Below are positions 37,514-47,873 of a stretch of DNA of 64,000 bases, in pieces; the first letter of the stretch is position 1; each line of letters opens with the position of its first letter. A model generated the notes under the pieces. The model was not told the DNA's origin. It made no database searches and saw only the letters and a program-made list of their open reading frames with translations. The DNA lies in NCBI GenBank assembly GCA_910584615.1, contig CAJUAM010000005.1:52560-116559 (forward strand), written 5' to 3'. The translations under genes were made by a program, and so were the position numbers. Source of the DNA: an uncultured Dorea sp. Lineage in GTDB: Bacteria; Bacillota; Clostridia; Lachnospirales; Lachnospiraceae.

Positions 37514-38527
37514 ATGAATTTTTGTGCAAGTTATGATGAAATACCGGAAAATTTAAAAGGAATGTTAATAGAAAATGCGAACATATTTTATCAGAAATCT
37601 TATGAAGAGAATGTTTTGTGTAGAAAGCAGAGACTTTATTATATATGGTCTGATAATAATATTTTAGTGGCACGGGTGAAACAAGAATTGTTTTTGAAGG
37701 CAGCTATTTTGGAAAGTGAACCATATACTTATCATTCTGGCGGGGAGAGTATGAAAGCTTTTTTAAATGAGGCTATGGATATATTGAAAAGAAAAGGAGT
37801 TCAATGGACCATATGCGCTACAACTGCCAGATTTCAGGAATATCCTGATGAGAGTTTTGTAGCTCCTACAGGAAACCATATTATTGATCTGACATGTACT
37901 GAGGAGCTATTGTGGAAGAATGTACACAGTAAACATAGAAACAGCATACGCAGAGGAGAAAAATCTGAAATAGAGCTTAAAATAGGTGGAAAGGAACTTC
38001 TTGATGCCTACGTACCAATAGCAAATGAGACATATGGAAGAAGTGGTATATCAAGTAGCAGTAATGCGTATTATAGGGGATTAATGGAAAAACTGGATAA
38101 CAATATTATTATATTTCTGGCATATAAAGAGAAAGAGATTCAGGCAGGAGGGATGTTTTATTATAATCAGGAAATTGCTTACTACTTGCACGGAGCATCT
38201 ATCCGCAGACCGGAACCTGGAACTACTAATTATTTGTTATGGAAAGCTATTTTATATTTTAAAAAAATGGGGGTTCGAAATTTTAGTTTTGTTGGATATC
38301 ATTTTGATCCGGAACCTGGAAGTAAATTAGAAGGCATTCAACGGTTTAAGGAGCGTTTTGGAGGAATTTTAGAAAAAAGTTACAATTTTCGTTTTGAACA
38401 ATGTCCGATTGCTTATAGAGTATATTGCTTTGCGATGCAGATAAAAAATGGGAAGCCCTTTGAAAAGTACCAAGATGCAATTGATATGCAAATTAAAAAG
38501 TATCCAGAATTGAATGGAGGGATTTGA
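37514..38527 (+). CDS. FemAB/GNAT-like acyltransferase
   Basis: A 337-residue protein with the FemAB features SKHRNSIRRGEKS, a GNAT-like QAGGMFYYN and the C-terminal LEGIQRFKERFGG. Such enzymes transfer aminoacyl or acyl groups to glycan or peptidoglycan precursors. It lies three bases after the deacetylase-like gene, so one may unmask an amine that the other acylates. It differs from the phase-variable acyltransferase at 30217 and has no homopolymer tract. Confidence 0.78.
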   Translation: MNFCASYDEIPENLKGMLIENANIFYQKSYEENVLCRKQRLYYIWSDNNILVARVKQELFLKAAILESEPYTYHSGGESMKAFLNEAMDILKRKGVQWTICATTARFQEYPDESFVAPTGNHIIDLTCTEELLWKNVHSKHRNSIRRGEKSEIELKIGGKELLDAYVPIANETYGRSGISSSSNAYYRGLMEKLDNNIIIFLAYKEKEIQAGGMFYYNQEIAYYLHGASIRRPEPGTTNYLLWKAILYFKKMGVRNFSFVGYHFDPEPGSKLEGIQRFKERFGGILEKSYNFRFEQCPIAYRVYCFAMQIKNGKPFEKYQDAIDMQIKKYPELNGGI

Positions 38528-39441
38528 TGAAGATAGCAGGAGTTTCTATGACTTATAATGATGGATTTAAAATTAAAGAATGGAGGGAGCATTATCTTGA
38601 ATATAAGCAATTTTTAGATATATTTGTTATAGTTGACAACGGTTCTGAAAAAGGCTACCAAGAATTGCTCAGAACAACATTTCCAGAGGCAATAATACTT
38701 TATCGCAAAGAAAATGGGGGATGTACAGCAGCTTATAATGAGGGTATCAAGTATGTTCTTGAAAATTCAGATGCAGATGCGATTGCGGTTATCGCAAATG
38801 ATATAAGAGTAGCTCCCAATTGCTTACCGGTGTTGTGTGAATATTTATACAGTGACAAAAAATTAGGCATTGTATCGTCTGCTATCTTAAATATTAATTC
38901 AGATATTATCGATAATTATGGTCATCGTGTGAAAAAGTTTAAGGTTTCTTATTGCAATCGTGGAGAGTCGATAAAAAATATAAAAGTAATGAAAAAGTAT
39001 ACGGATTTGGTTTCCGGCGGATTTACGATGGCAAAAAGGGAGTTTTATTTAAGGGCTGGAGTTCAGGATGAAGCGCTATTTATGTATTGTGATGAACTTG
39101 ATACGATGTTTAAGGCAAGACAACATGGATATAAGATAGGTGTGATTGCCAGTGAGTATGCATGGCATTGGCATATTAATTCACCTTCGAAAGGGAAAAG
39201 GTCTTCTGCAAGCAGATATCTGATTAGCAGAAACAGGGTATATTTGGCGAAAAAATATACAGGTGTAATGCTATTATTTGAACAAATAATAAGAGGTTTA
39301 GTAATCACACCTTTTATACACAGTATTAGGTTTTTAAAATATAGGGATTATAATGAATTGAAAGATGCGTTATACAGTATGGTGGGAGTTTTTCATGGAC
39401 TATGCGGAAAAATGTACACAAATAAATATACGGAGTTTTAG
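38527..39441 (+). CDS. GT2 glycosyltransferase (rhamnosyltransferase-like)
   Basis: A 304-residue GT2 enzyme with IVDNGSEKG, NGGCTAAYNEGI, the metal-site region IANDIRVAP, SGGFTMAKREF and the CDELD motif, as in dTDP-rhamnosyltransferases. The ATG overlaps the previous stop as TGATG, with GGAGGG at 38516-38521. The Asn in AND replaces the first Asp of a DxD motif. Confidence 0.84.
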   Translation: MKIAGVSMTYNDGFKIKEWREHYLEYKQFLDIFVIVDNGSEKGYQELLRTTFPEAIILYRKENGGCTAAYNEGIKYVLENSDADAIAVIANDIRVAPNCLPVLCEYLYSDKKLGIVSSAILNINSDIIDNYGHRVKKFKVSYCNRGESIKNIKVMKKYTDLVSGGFTMAKREFYLRAGVQDEALFMYCDELDTMFKARQHGYKIGVIASEYAWHWHINSPSKGKRSSASRYLISRNRVYLAKKYTGVMLLFEQIIRGLVITPFIHSIRFLKYRDYNELKDALYSMVGVFHGLCGKMYTNKYTEF

Positions 39442-39445
39442 GGAT

Positions 39446-40543
39446 ATGACAAAATACAATTCATTTTATGAAACAATACCAAAAGTGAATAGTGACATTG
39501 AAGTTATACAAATGGAATTTAAAAAGACATTACATTATGCATCTATGGGAAGATTCGGTATATTTCATATACTAAATGCTATTAAGTTAAATAATGACTT
39601 TGGTGAAAAAGTTATGATGCCCGTATACGCTTGTGATTCAATAGCTTGGGCTATTAGAAAAGCAGGGTTTGAACCAATATATTATGATATATGTGAGGAA
39701 GATTTAAATGGAAGTTTGGATAATATAAAGAGAGTCGCTAAAAATTCCGGCAGTAAAATACTATTATTGCCCAGCTTATACGGTAATCCTGCAAATTTAA
39801 TCGAAGCAGAGAAATTTTGCACAGAATCGGGTATATTTTTAATTGATGATGCAGCACAGGCATTCGGAGCGACTTTGGGTGATAAAATGGTAGGTTCTTT
39901 TGGAAACAGCGGTTTGTTTTCTTTTTCAGCTGGGAAGCCAACATTTGGTCACATGGGTTGTTATTTTTGGTTGGATTTGAATTATCATATTAAAAGAACA
40001 AAACATTATTTATATCATAGATTAGAATATTATAATTTCTTTTTTAATAGATATGGCGATTATAATAGTAAACGTTTATATAGAATTAAAATATTAAAAT
40101 ATATTTCTATTGTATTATTTAAATTATTAAATATTGGAAACGATGACATATGTGGATTTGAAAAACCTCTGCTAGCAAAGATCGCACAAGGAAATCTTAA
40201 AGAGTTGCGTGATATCAGAACTGAAGTTATTAGAAAAGTAAGAATACCGTTGCAGGGTACAAAATACAGACTGATCGAAACGGTAAGAGGAATCTCCAAT
40301 AATAATAAGATTGTATTAGTGGCTGAAAATGAGATTTCAGCAAGGAATTTAATGAAATTTTTTAAAAACAATAATTTGTATTGTGCTCATGGGTATCATC
40401 TTTTAGATAAAGAAATAAATAATTATCCAGTTGCAGCTTCATTGTATAAAAGAGTGATAGAAATTCCAATTGTGTTAGATAATGAAAGGAATTTGCTTAC
40501 TATAAAATGCATAGAGAAATTTTTGAAGAATTGTATTAATTAA
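39446..40543 (+). CDS. DegT-like aminotransferase (divergent)
   Basis: A 365-residue PLP-fold protein with LIDDAAQAFGAT and the lysine loop SFSAGKPTFGHMG, so the Schiff-base Lys is present. The insert after the loop is longer and more basic than usual. Start ATG 39446 is favoured by GGAG at 39432-39435 and by its position four bases past the previous stop. Role in sugar-amine synthesis is plausible; a second DegT gene follows immediately. Confidence 0.78.
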   Translation: MTKYNSFYETIPKVNSDIEVIQMEFKKTLHYASMGRFGIFHILNAIKLNNDFGEKVMMPVYACDSIAWAIRKAGFEPIYYDICEEDLNGSLDNIKRVAKNSGSKILLLPSLYGNPANLIEAEKFCTESGIFLIDDAAQAFGATLGDKMVGSFGNSGLFSFSAGKPTFGHMGCYFWLDLNYHIKRTKHYLYHRLEYYNFFFNRYGDYNSKRLYRIKILKYISIVLFKLLNIGNDDICGFEKPLLAKIAQGNLKELRDIRTEVIRKVRIPLQGTKYRLIETVRGISNNNKIVLVAENEISARNLMKFFKNNNLYCAHGYHLLDKEINNYPVAASLYKRVIEIPIVLDNERNLLTIKCIEKFLKNCIN

Positions 40544-40572
40544 ATATATTTGAATGAGTAGGAGGATAAAGC

Positions 40573-41661
40573 ATGATACCTTTAGTAAAACCTTATATTG
40601 CTCCAAGAGAGCAAATGATGCCTGAAATAGAAAAAATTTTGTATAGCGGTTATATTGCAGAAGGACAAGCTGTATATGATTTTGAGGACAATTTAAAAAG
40701 ATTCATTGGGAATGATGATTTATTGGCTGTACAATCGGGAACTGCAGCATTGCATATAGCTTTTTCACTGTTAGATATTGGATGTGGCGACGAAGTTATC
40801 AGTACGGCAATGACAGCGGAACCTACGAATACTACGATTGCGCTTACAGGAGCAAAAGTTGTATGGGGAGATGTGGATGAGCATACTGGTTTATTGGATC
40901 CTAATTCTGTAAGAGGTAAAATAACGGAAAAAACGAAAGCAATTGTAGTCGTTCATTATGCTGGAATGGTATGTGATATGGACGAATTCAATAAAATCTC
41001 TCAGGAATATAATATTCCAATTATAGAAGATGCGGCACACGGACTTGGGTGTAGATATAATGGGAAAATAGTTGGTTCTAATTCGAGGTTTACGTGTTAC
41101 TCTTTTCAGGCAATCAAGCAATTAACAACAGTAGACGGGGGTGCAATATCTTTTAACAATCCTAAGGATGTTGTGCCAGCGAGAAAATTAAGATGGTTTG
41201 GGTTAGATAAGAAAGTGTCCCGGCTTGAAAATGATATTACCAGAGCTGGATTTAAATATGGAATGAATAACGTAACTGCGACAATAGGAAATGTACAGTT
41301 AAAGAATATTCAACCTATTTTAAATAGATACATTGAAAATGGGAAGTTTTTTGATGAAAATTTAAGAGATATTCCTGGTATTACTTTGATACCGTATTAT
41401 GATAATACGGAACCGGCTTATTGGTTATATACTATGAAAGTTGAGAAAAGAGAAGAGTTTATCAGAATGATGGAAGGAGCAGGGATAATGGCATCAACGC
41501 TGCATCATAGAAGTGATACGCATAGTGTGTTCTCGGAATCAAAATGTGAATTACCCGCATTAGATAAATTTTACAGTGAATTTGTGCATATACCGTGTGG
41601 CTGGTGGGTTTCTGACGAGGATAGGGAGCGAATGGTTGACATTATTAGTAGAGGATGGTAA
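40573..41661 (+). CDS. DegT/DnrJ/EryC1 sugar aminotransferase
   Basis: A 362-residue aminotransferase with QSGTAALHIAF, IIEDAAHGLGC and the catalytic Lys in SFQAIKQLTTVDGG. It likely aminates a 3- or 4-keto sugar nucleotide. Its TAA overlaps the ATG of the acyltransferase gene as TAATG, so the two are coupled; an amino sugar made here could be the acyl acceptor, but acyltransferase-3 enzymes usually act on hydroxyls. Confidence 0.9.
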   Translation: MIPLVKPYIAPREQMMPEIEKILYSGYIAEGQAVYDFEDNLKRFIGNDDLLAVQSGTAALHIAFSLLDIGCGDEVISTAMTAEPTNTTIALTGAKVVWGDVDEHTGLLDPNSVRGKITEKTKAIVVVHYAGMVCDMDEFNKISQEYNIPIIEDAAHGLGCRYNGKIVGSNSRFTCYSFQAIKQLTTVDGGAISFNNPKDVVPARKLRWFGLDKKVSRLENDITRAGFKYGMNNVTATIGNVQLKNIQPILNRYIENGKFFDENLRDIPGITLIPYYDNTEPAYWLYTMKVEKREEFIRMMEGAGIMASTLHHRSDTHSVFSESKCELPALDKFYSEFVHIPCGWWVSDEDRERMVDIISRGW

Positions 41662-42702
41662 TGAAAATGAATAAGAATGCAGGTGTACAATCATTGAGGA
41701 CAATGTTGTTTTTTGGTATTGTAATGTTTCATTTTAGCGTAAAAGGTTCTTCTCTCCTATGGGGGGGGGGTGGAAACATTTTTTGTTATTAGTTCATTTT
41801 TCTTGACAAAAAGGCTGATAAGAAAAGATCATTCGATTTTTATATGGAAAGAATTGTGGGGGAGAATCAAAAGACTTTACCCTGTATATTTGATTGTGTT
41901 AGTAATGGTTTTTTTTGCTGTTTTTTTTGTAAAGAAAATAGTTGGAATAAGCGAATTTGTCATTCATGGCTTGTTTTTACAGAATTATTATTGGATAATA
42001 AAAGGCTATGAATCATTATTTAAACCTTTGACAGCTCATACATGGACTTTGGGAATCGAAGTATGGTTGTTTTTGATATGGGTCATTGCTTTTAGATATA
42101 TTAAAGATAATAATATACGTATCAGATTTAATATAGGTATGATTATTATAGCAGTGTTATATAGAACAGTTACTACTGTAATGATTAAAGATGCCATGAT
42201 TACTTCACTTTTTCCACTGGCGCACTCAGATGCCTTTGCAGCGGGTTCTCTGCTTGCATTGTACGGGGAAAAAGAAATAACAAAAAAAAGAAGCTTATAT
42301 CTTATAATAATAGGAACCATTTTGCTGATTATTAGTATAGCAGTCACAGCGAGTATAAATAATGTAACGTTTACACAAGGATATAATCTGTACAATGATT
42401 CAAAGAATTATTTAAATAATATATATACATGTAATATATATATGTACATAATTCTTTTATCAGCGGGTATTATGAGTTTGTGCCTCAGGATAAGCCAAGT
42501 GCAAACAAGAATTTTTAAACTTTTGGCATGGTGTGGTGATTATTCTTATGGAGCTTATTTATTACATTGGCCGATAAGAACGGTTGTCTTGCGTTTTATA
42601 TCCGGAAATATAATGGTTGCATTTATTGTAGCAGGAATTAGCATTATGGGTTCATTCTTTTTAGAGAAATTGCTGGGGAAAATAATGATTAAGAAAAAAT
42701 AG
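41661..42702 (+). CDS. phase-variable acyltransferase-3 (O-acetyltransferase-like), currently OFF
   Basis: From ATG 41661 the frame gives a typical acyltransferase-3 start (QSLRTMLFFGIVMFHFS) and enters ten G at 41761-41770, then stops after NIFCY as a 43-residue peptide. The frame shifted by one carries the rest: VETFFVISSFFL, about nine membrane helices and a final LLHWPIRT. Deleting one G gives a continuous protein of 346 residues with WGGGVETFFVIS, fitting the family's usual glycine-rich segment before FFVxSG. Members transfer acyl groups to sugar hydroxyls across the membrane. Confidence 0.8.
41761..41770 (+). repeat. poly-G tract B (10 G)
   Basis: Ten G within codons 34-37 of the acyltransferase-3 gene. 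Nine or twelve G would restore the full reading frame; ten leaves it OFF. Confidence 0.95.
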
Positions 42703-42725
42703 ATACGAAAGACCGGGGAAATAGC

Positions 42726-44180
42726 ATGAGTAATAATAAAATACGGCAAGTAACAGGCGGATTAATATGGACATATGCAGAGAGACTTTTAGCGCAGGTA
42801 ATTGCAATAATTGTAACTATAGTATTAGCCAGAATAATTGCGCCAAGTGAATATGGAATAGTCTCTATTGTGAACGTATTTATTAATATTGCAAATGCGT
42901 TTGTAATAAACGGATTTGGAAATTCTCTAATACAAAAAAAGAATGCAGATCCACTTGATTTTTCGACAGTATTTTTCTTTAGTTTATTTTTTTCCAGTAT
43001 TATCTATTTGATAATTTTTGGGTGTGCAGGTATTGTGGCTGGATTTTATCAAATGCCGGAATTAAAGTTAGTAATACGGGTTATGGCGGTGAGGCTGCCA
43101 ATAGCCGCTGTAAATTCTGTGCAGCAGGCATATGTCTCAAAAAAGATGGAATTTAGAAAATTCTTTTTTTCTACATTGGGCGGAACTTTAACATCAGCGG
43201 TGATAGGAATAAGTATGGCATATTCGGGATTTGGAATATGGGCGCTTGTAGCGCAGGATATCTCGAATGTATGTATAGATACATTAGTGTTATGTTTTAC
43301 ATCGGGATGGAAACCTAAGTTAGAATATTCTGTAGATAGAATGAAAACATTATTTTCGTACGGATGGAAAATAATGATGGTTGGTGTTATGACAACGCTG
43401 TATTCAAATTTAAGAAATTTAATAATAGGAAAAAAATACACATCTTCGGATTTGGCGTTTAGTGAAAAAGGAGAGCAGTTTCCCAGTGCTATCGCAGGAA
43501 ATATTAACTCTTCGATTACAAAGGTATTATTTCCGGTACTTTCTGAAGCGCAAAATGATATTGAACAGCTAAAGCGGATGGTAAGACGGAGTGTAAAAAT
43601 AGGGACATTTATATTATTTCCAATATTGTTCGGATTTGCGATGATCGCACGACCTTTTGTGTCAACACTACTAACTGAAAAGTGGTTAGGATGTGTTCCA
43701 TTTTTACAAATTATGTGTATTGTATATGCTTTGCAGCCTTTACAGACATCTTCCTTGCAGTGTATTAAGGCATTGGGTAAAAGCAGTTTATATTTATGGA
43801 TTGATATAATTAAAAAAATAATTGGAATTGCAATTTTAATTAGTACAGTTATTATGTTTAACAATGTGCTGGTTATCGTTTTAGGGGCATTAGTTATAGA
43901 AATAATATCTTGTCTCATACTATTACCTGTAAATAAAAAATTGATATGGTATAGTTATAAAGAACAGTTTTTAGATATTGTTCCAACAATGGTATTGACC
44001 GTCTTAATGTGCATTGCAATTAAGATATTTGAGATAATAGTTCCAATTAGCGGGATGTGCCAGTTAGTTATGGAAATTATTGTAGGTATGATAATCTATA
44101 TTAGCATTTCGATTGTGACTAAAAATGAAAATTACAAATATATTTTAAATATTGTTAAGGATATAATAGCAAGGAGGTAG
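42726..44180 (+). CDS. Wzx-like flippase (WzxC/MOP type), module 2
   Basis: The 484-residue protein has about 14 hydrophobic segments and the WzxC-like start GGLIWTYAERLLAQ, with ARIIAPSEYGIVSIV, a typical sequence for this branch. It is not closely similar to the flippase at 17441. It fits export of repeat units made by module 2. Confidence 0.9.
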   Translation: MSNNKIRQVTGGLIWTYAERLLAQVIAIIVTIVLARIIAPSEYGIVSIVNVFINIANAFVINGFGNSLIQKKNADPLDFSTVFFFSLFFSSIIYLIIFGCAGIVAGFYQMPELKLVIRVMAVRLPIAAVNSVQQAYVSKKMEFRKFFFSTLGGTLTSAVIGISMAYSGFGIWALVAQDISNVCIDTLVLCFTSGWKPKLEYSVDRMKTLFSYGWKIMMVGVMTTLYSNLRNLIIGKKYTSSDLAFSEKGEQFPSAIAGNINSSITKVLFPVLSEAQNDIEQLKRMVRRSVKIGTFILFPILFGFAMIARPFVSTLLTEKWLGCVPFLQIMCIVYALQPLQTSSLQCIKALGKSSLYLWIDIIKKIIGIAILISTVIMFNNVLVIVLGALVIEIISCLILLPVNKKLIWYSYKEQFLDIVPTMVLTVLMCIAIKIFEIIVPISGMCQLVMEIIVGMIIYISISIVTKNENYKYILNIVKDIIARR

Positions 44181-44183
44181 ATT

Positions 44184-45320
44184 ATGAAAAAAATCATGAT
44201 AGTTTTTGGGACAAGACCAGAAGCTATAAAGATGTGTCCGCTTGTGAAAGAATTAAAAACCCGAGAGAGTCTTAATACGATTGTATGTGTTACAGGTCAA
44301 CATAGGCAAATGTTGGATCAGGTATTAGAAGCATTTGAAGTATATCCGGACTATGATTTATCAATAATGCAGAGTAGACAAAACTTGTTTGATGTTACTA
44401 CGAATATTCTTAATCGTATTAAAGCCGTGTTAGAAAAAGAAGTGCCAGATATTGTATTGGTACATGGAGATACAAGTACGACATTTGTGACGTCATTGGC
44501 ATGTTTTTACTTGCAGATACCGGTAGGTCATGTTGAGGCAGGTTTGAGGACATATAATATATACTCTCCTTATCCGGAGGAATTTAACCGCCAAGCGGTT
44601 TCTATTATCAGCAAATATAATTTTGCTCCTACTGAATTTGCAAAGAGCAACCTATTGAAAGAAGGAAGAAAAGAGGAGACTATTTATGTGACAGGCAATA
44701 CGGCTATTGATGCTTTGAGAACAACTGTTAGAAAAGATTATAAAAACGTATATCTTGATTGGGTTGATAATTCAAGATTGATAATGATTACAGCTCATAG
44801 GCGTGAAAATTTAGGAGAACCTATGACACATATGTTTAGAGCAATTAGAAAAGTGATGGAAGAGCATCAAGATATCAAAGCGATTTATCCAATCCATATG
44901 AACCCGGCAGTACGTGAAAAAGCAGATCAGGAATTAGCAGGATGCGATAGAATACGTATTATAGAACCTTTGGATGTTGTAGACTTCCATAATTTTTTAA
45001 ATAAGAGTTATTTGATTTTGACAGATTCTGGTGGGATTCAGGAAGAGGCTCCATCACTTGGTAAACCGGTTTTGGTTATGAGAGATACGACAGAAAGACC
45101 GGAAGGTATTGCTGCTGGAACATTAAAGCTAGTTGGAACAGATGAAGAAAATATATACCAAAATTTTTCAAAATTGTTGTCAAGTAAGTCTGAGTATGAA
45201 AAAATGAGTAAGGCATCCAATCCTTATGGCGATGGTTTTGCGTGTGAACGTATTGCAGATATTTTGGAGGGAAAAGAGCCAAAATCAATATATGAATTTT
45301 CTGCGAATGTTATTAAATGA
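44184..45320 (+). CDS. wecB: UDP-N-acetylglucosamine 2-epimerase (WecB-type)
   Basis: A 378-residue non-hydrolysing epimerase: FGTRPEAIKMCP, VTGQHRQMLD, HGDTSTTF, GHVEAGLRT, TAHRREN and TDSGGIQEEAP. WecB makes UDP-ManNAc; paired with a CapE-type enzyme, related CapG proteins instead act on 6-deoxy-UDP-HexNAc sugars. The next gene is CapE-like, but no CapF is seen in the window. AAGGAGG lies just before the ATG, which is three bases after the flippase stop. Confidence 0.92.
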   Translation: MKKIMIVFGTRPEAIKMCPLVKELKTRESLNTIVCVTGQHRQMLDQVLEAFEVYPDYDLSIMQSRQNLFDVTTNILNRIKAVLEKEVPDIVLVHGDTSTTFVTSLACFYLQIPVGHVEAGLRTYNIYSPYPEEFNRQAVSIISKYNFAPTEFAKSNLLKEGRKEETIYVTGNTAIDALRTTVRKDYKNVYLDWVDNSRLIMITAHRRENLGEPMTHMFRAIRKVMEEHQDIKAIYPIHMNPAVREKADQELAGCDRIRIIEPLDVVDFHNFLNKSYLILTDSGGIQEEAPSLGKPVLVMRDTTERPEGIAAGTLKLVGTDEENIYQNFSKLLSSKSEYEKMSKASNPYGDGFACERIADILEGKEPKSIYEFSANVIK

Positions 45321-45376
45321 TTTTAAATGTGGATGGAAGAGAATAAAATAGGAATTTTAAGAAGGAGATTAAAGAA

Positions 45377-46444
45377 ATGGCAAATAATACACCAGATTAT
45401 TTTAATGGGAAAAAATTGATGATTACCGGAGGAACAGGCTCTTTTGGTACAACAGTATTAAAAAGATTTTTAACGTCAGATATTGGAGAAATCAGAATCT
45501 TTTCAAGAGATGAAAAAAAGCAGGATGATCTTCGACATGAATTGCAAGCTAAATATCCTGAATATGCAGAAAAAGTCAGATTTTACATTGGAGATGTGAG
45601 AAATATAGATTCTTTGCGCAATGCTGTAAATGGTGTTGATTTTATTTTCCATGCAGCAGCATTAAAGCAGGTTCCTTCGTGCGAATTCTTTCCTATGGAA
45701 GCTGTAAAAACGAACATTATCGGAACAGATAATATGTTGAATGTAGCTATTGAAGCTAAAGTAAAAAATGTTGTTTGTTTATCTACTGATAAAGCGGCTT
45801 ATCCCATTAACGCAATGGGAATTTCAAAGGCAATGATGGAAAAGGTAATCAGAGCAAATGCCAGACGCGCGGCAGAGATAGGCGGTACAATTATTTCTTG
45901 TACACGTTATGGTAATGTTATGTGTAGTCGTGGCTCTATTATCCCATTATTTATTGAACAGATAAAAAACGGAAATCCAATTACTATTACAGATCCGAAT
46001 ATGACAAGATTTCTTATGAATTTGGATGAAGCAGTAGATTTAGTAATGTTTGCTTTTGAACACGCAAAGCCGGGAGATTTATTTGTACAAAAATCAGATG
46101 CAAGTACAATTGAAGTGTTAGGAAAAGCAGTTCAGAAGTTGTTTGGTGATACAGGAATTAAAATTATCGGAGCGAGACATGGAGAAAAGTTATTCGAGAC
46201 ATTGATGACAAAAGAAGAACTCGTTCGAGCTGAGGATATGGGGGATTATTATCGTGTAACACCAGATGAGCGGGGATTGAATTATGATAAATATTTAGCT
46301 TCTTACGGCTCAGTTACACAGATGGAGGAGGCGTATACAAGTCATAATACAAATAGATTGGATGTTGATGGGACTGTTGCTAAAATACTGACTACAGAAT
46401 ATGTAAATAAAGAATTAAAAGGGGAAAAGGCGGAGTGCAGATAA
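45377..46444 (+). CDS. UDP-GlcNAc 4,6-dehydratase/5-epimerase-like (CapE/FnlA type)
   Basis: A soluble 355-residue SDR enzyme: TGGTGSFGTTVLKRFL, AAALKQVPSCEFFPMEAVKTN (marker KQVPSCEF) and STDKAAYPINAMGISKAMME at the active site. CapE/FnlA-type enzymes start UDP-L-FucNAc or L-QuiNAc synthesis. The preceding 2-epimerase fits; the middle CapF reductase is absent here, so the final sugar is uncertain. Confidence 0.88.
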   Translation: MANNTPDYFNGKKLMITGGTGSFGTTVLKRFLTSDIGEIRIFSRDEKKQDDLRHELQAKYPEYAEKVRFYIGDVRNIDSLRNAVNGVDFIFHAAALKQVPSCEFFPMEAVKTNIIGTDNMLNVAIEAKVKNVVCLSTDKAAYPINAMGISKAMMEKVIRANARRAAEIGGTIISCTRYGNVMCSRGSIIPLFIEQIKNGNPITITDPNMTRFLMNLDEAVDLVMFAFEHAKPGDLFVQKSDASTIEVLGKAVQKLFGDTGIKIIGARHGEKLFETLMTKEELVRAEDMGDYYRVTPDERGLNYDKYLASYGSVTQMEEAYTSHNTNRLDVDGTVAKILTTEYVNKELKGEKAECR

Positions 46445-46460
46445 GCGGAGGATAAATTGT

Positions 46461-47699
46461 ATGAAAATTGCAGTATCAGGAACAGGATATGTGGGCCTAT
46501 CAATAGCTATACTTTTATCACAGCATCATGAAGTTACAGCTGTTGATATTATTCCAGAAAAAGTTGAGAAGATAAATAAAAAGATTAGTCCAATTCATGA
46601 TGAATATATTGAAGAGTATTTGAAGGAAAAAGAATTGAATTTGACAGCAACGATGGATGAGGAGATGGCATATAGGAATGTCGATTTTGTTGTAATTGCT
46701 GTACCAACTAACTACGATAGTCAGAGAAACTTTTTTGATACATCTGCAGTGGAAGCAGTCATTGGTTCGGTGCTTAAATATAATACAGATGCAATTATGG
46801 TTATTAAGTCCACAATACCAGTAGGGTATACAGAAAGTATTAGAAAAAAGTTCCACTGTGATAATATTATTTTTAGCCCGGAATTTTTACGGGAATCAAA
46901 GGCATTATATGACAATCTTTATCCATCAAGAATCATCGTCGGAACTGATGAAGAGAATGTAAGACTTATGAATGCAGCAAGAACTTTTGCGTTACTATTA
47001 CAGGAGGGTGCACTTAAGGAGAACATTGATATTTTAATTATGGGATTTACAGAGGCAGAAGCGGTAAAATTATTTGCCAATACATATTTGGCTCTTAGAG
47101 TATCTTATTTTAATGAGCTGGATACGTATGCAGAGATGAAGGGTTTAAACACCCGGCAGATAATTAATGGAGTATGTCTTGATCCGCGGATTGGATCTCA
47201 TTACAATAATCCTTCATTTGGATATGGCGGATATTGCCTGCCCAAAGATACAAAGCAGCTTTTGGCTAACTATGAAGATGTTCCTCAAAATATGATGTCG
47301 GCTATAGTGGAATCAAATAGAACAAGGAAAGATTTTATAGCAGACCGAGTTTTGCAAAATGCTGGATATTATGCGTATGAGGGGGATAATGTATATGATA
47401 CTACTATGGAGAAGGATGTTGTAATCGGAGTATATCGGCTTACAATGAAATTTAATTCTGATAACTTCCGTCAATCATCTATTCAAGGCGTTATGAAACG
47501 TATTAAGGCCAAAGGAGCTACGATTATTATTTATGAACCAACACTGGAGGAGAAAAATACATTTTTTGGAAGCAGGATTGTAAATGATTTGGACAAATTT
47601 AAGAAACAGAGTCAGATTATTATTGCAAATAGATACAATAGCTGTTTGGATGATGTAAAAGATAAAGTATATACAAGAGATTTGTATGAAAGAGACTGA
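46461..47699 (+). CDS. ugd: UDP-glucose 6-dehydrogenase (short form)
   Basis: The 412-residue enzyme has the N-terminal NAD motif GTGYVGLS, VVIAVPTNYD, SPEFLRESKALYDNLYPSRI, and the catalytic Cys in GYGGYCLPKDTKQL. It oxidises UDP-glucose to UDP-glucuronate, adding acidic sugar to the repeat unit. It follows the CapE-like gene by 16 bases. Confidence 0.9.
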   Translation: MKIAVSGTGYVGLSIAILLSQHHEVTAVDIIPEKVEKINKKISPIHDEYIEEYLKEKELNLTATMDEEMAYRNVDFVVIAVPTNYDSQRNFFDTSAVEAVIGSVLKYNTDAIMVIKSTIPVGYTESIRKKFHCDNIIFSPEFLRESKALYDNLYPSRIIVGTDEENVRLMNAARTFALLLQEGALKENIDILIMGFTEAEAVKLFANTYLALRVSYFNELDTYAEMKGLNTRQIINGVCLDPRIGSHYNNPSFGYGGYCLPKDTKQLLANYEDVPQNMMSAIVESNRTRKDFIADRVLQNAGYYAYEGDNVYDTTMEKDVVIGVYRLTMKFNSDNFRQSSIQGVMKRIKAKGATIIIYEPTLEEKNTFFGSRIVNDLDKFKKQSQIIIANRYNSCLDDVKDKVYTRDLYERD

Positions 47700-47873
47700 T
47701 ATATTTTAGAGATAATAATTGGAAATAGAGTTAGCACTTGATGCATTGGCTGAATGTACGGTATACTTTCTGAAGGATATGTTTTCCTGCACAAAATGAT
47801 TAGAGAAGAAATAGCTGTAGTCAGAAACAATCAGGAGTATTCTAAAGAAAATAAAAAGAAAAAGGATGGTAAT

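Noticed and set aside
30217..42702. The two frameshifted acyltransferase genes as plain pseudogenes or assembly errors
   Set aside because: Both breaks fall exactly in ten-G runs, the rest of each gene is intact, and two further ten-G runs lie in open genes. Slippage explains this better, though read data are needed.
43049..43918. A 289-codon open frame on the minus strand inside the second flippase gene
   Set aside because: It is antisense to a clear flippase, has no ribosome site and encodes no recognisable family; long antisense frames are common in biased coding sequence.
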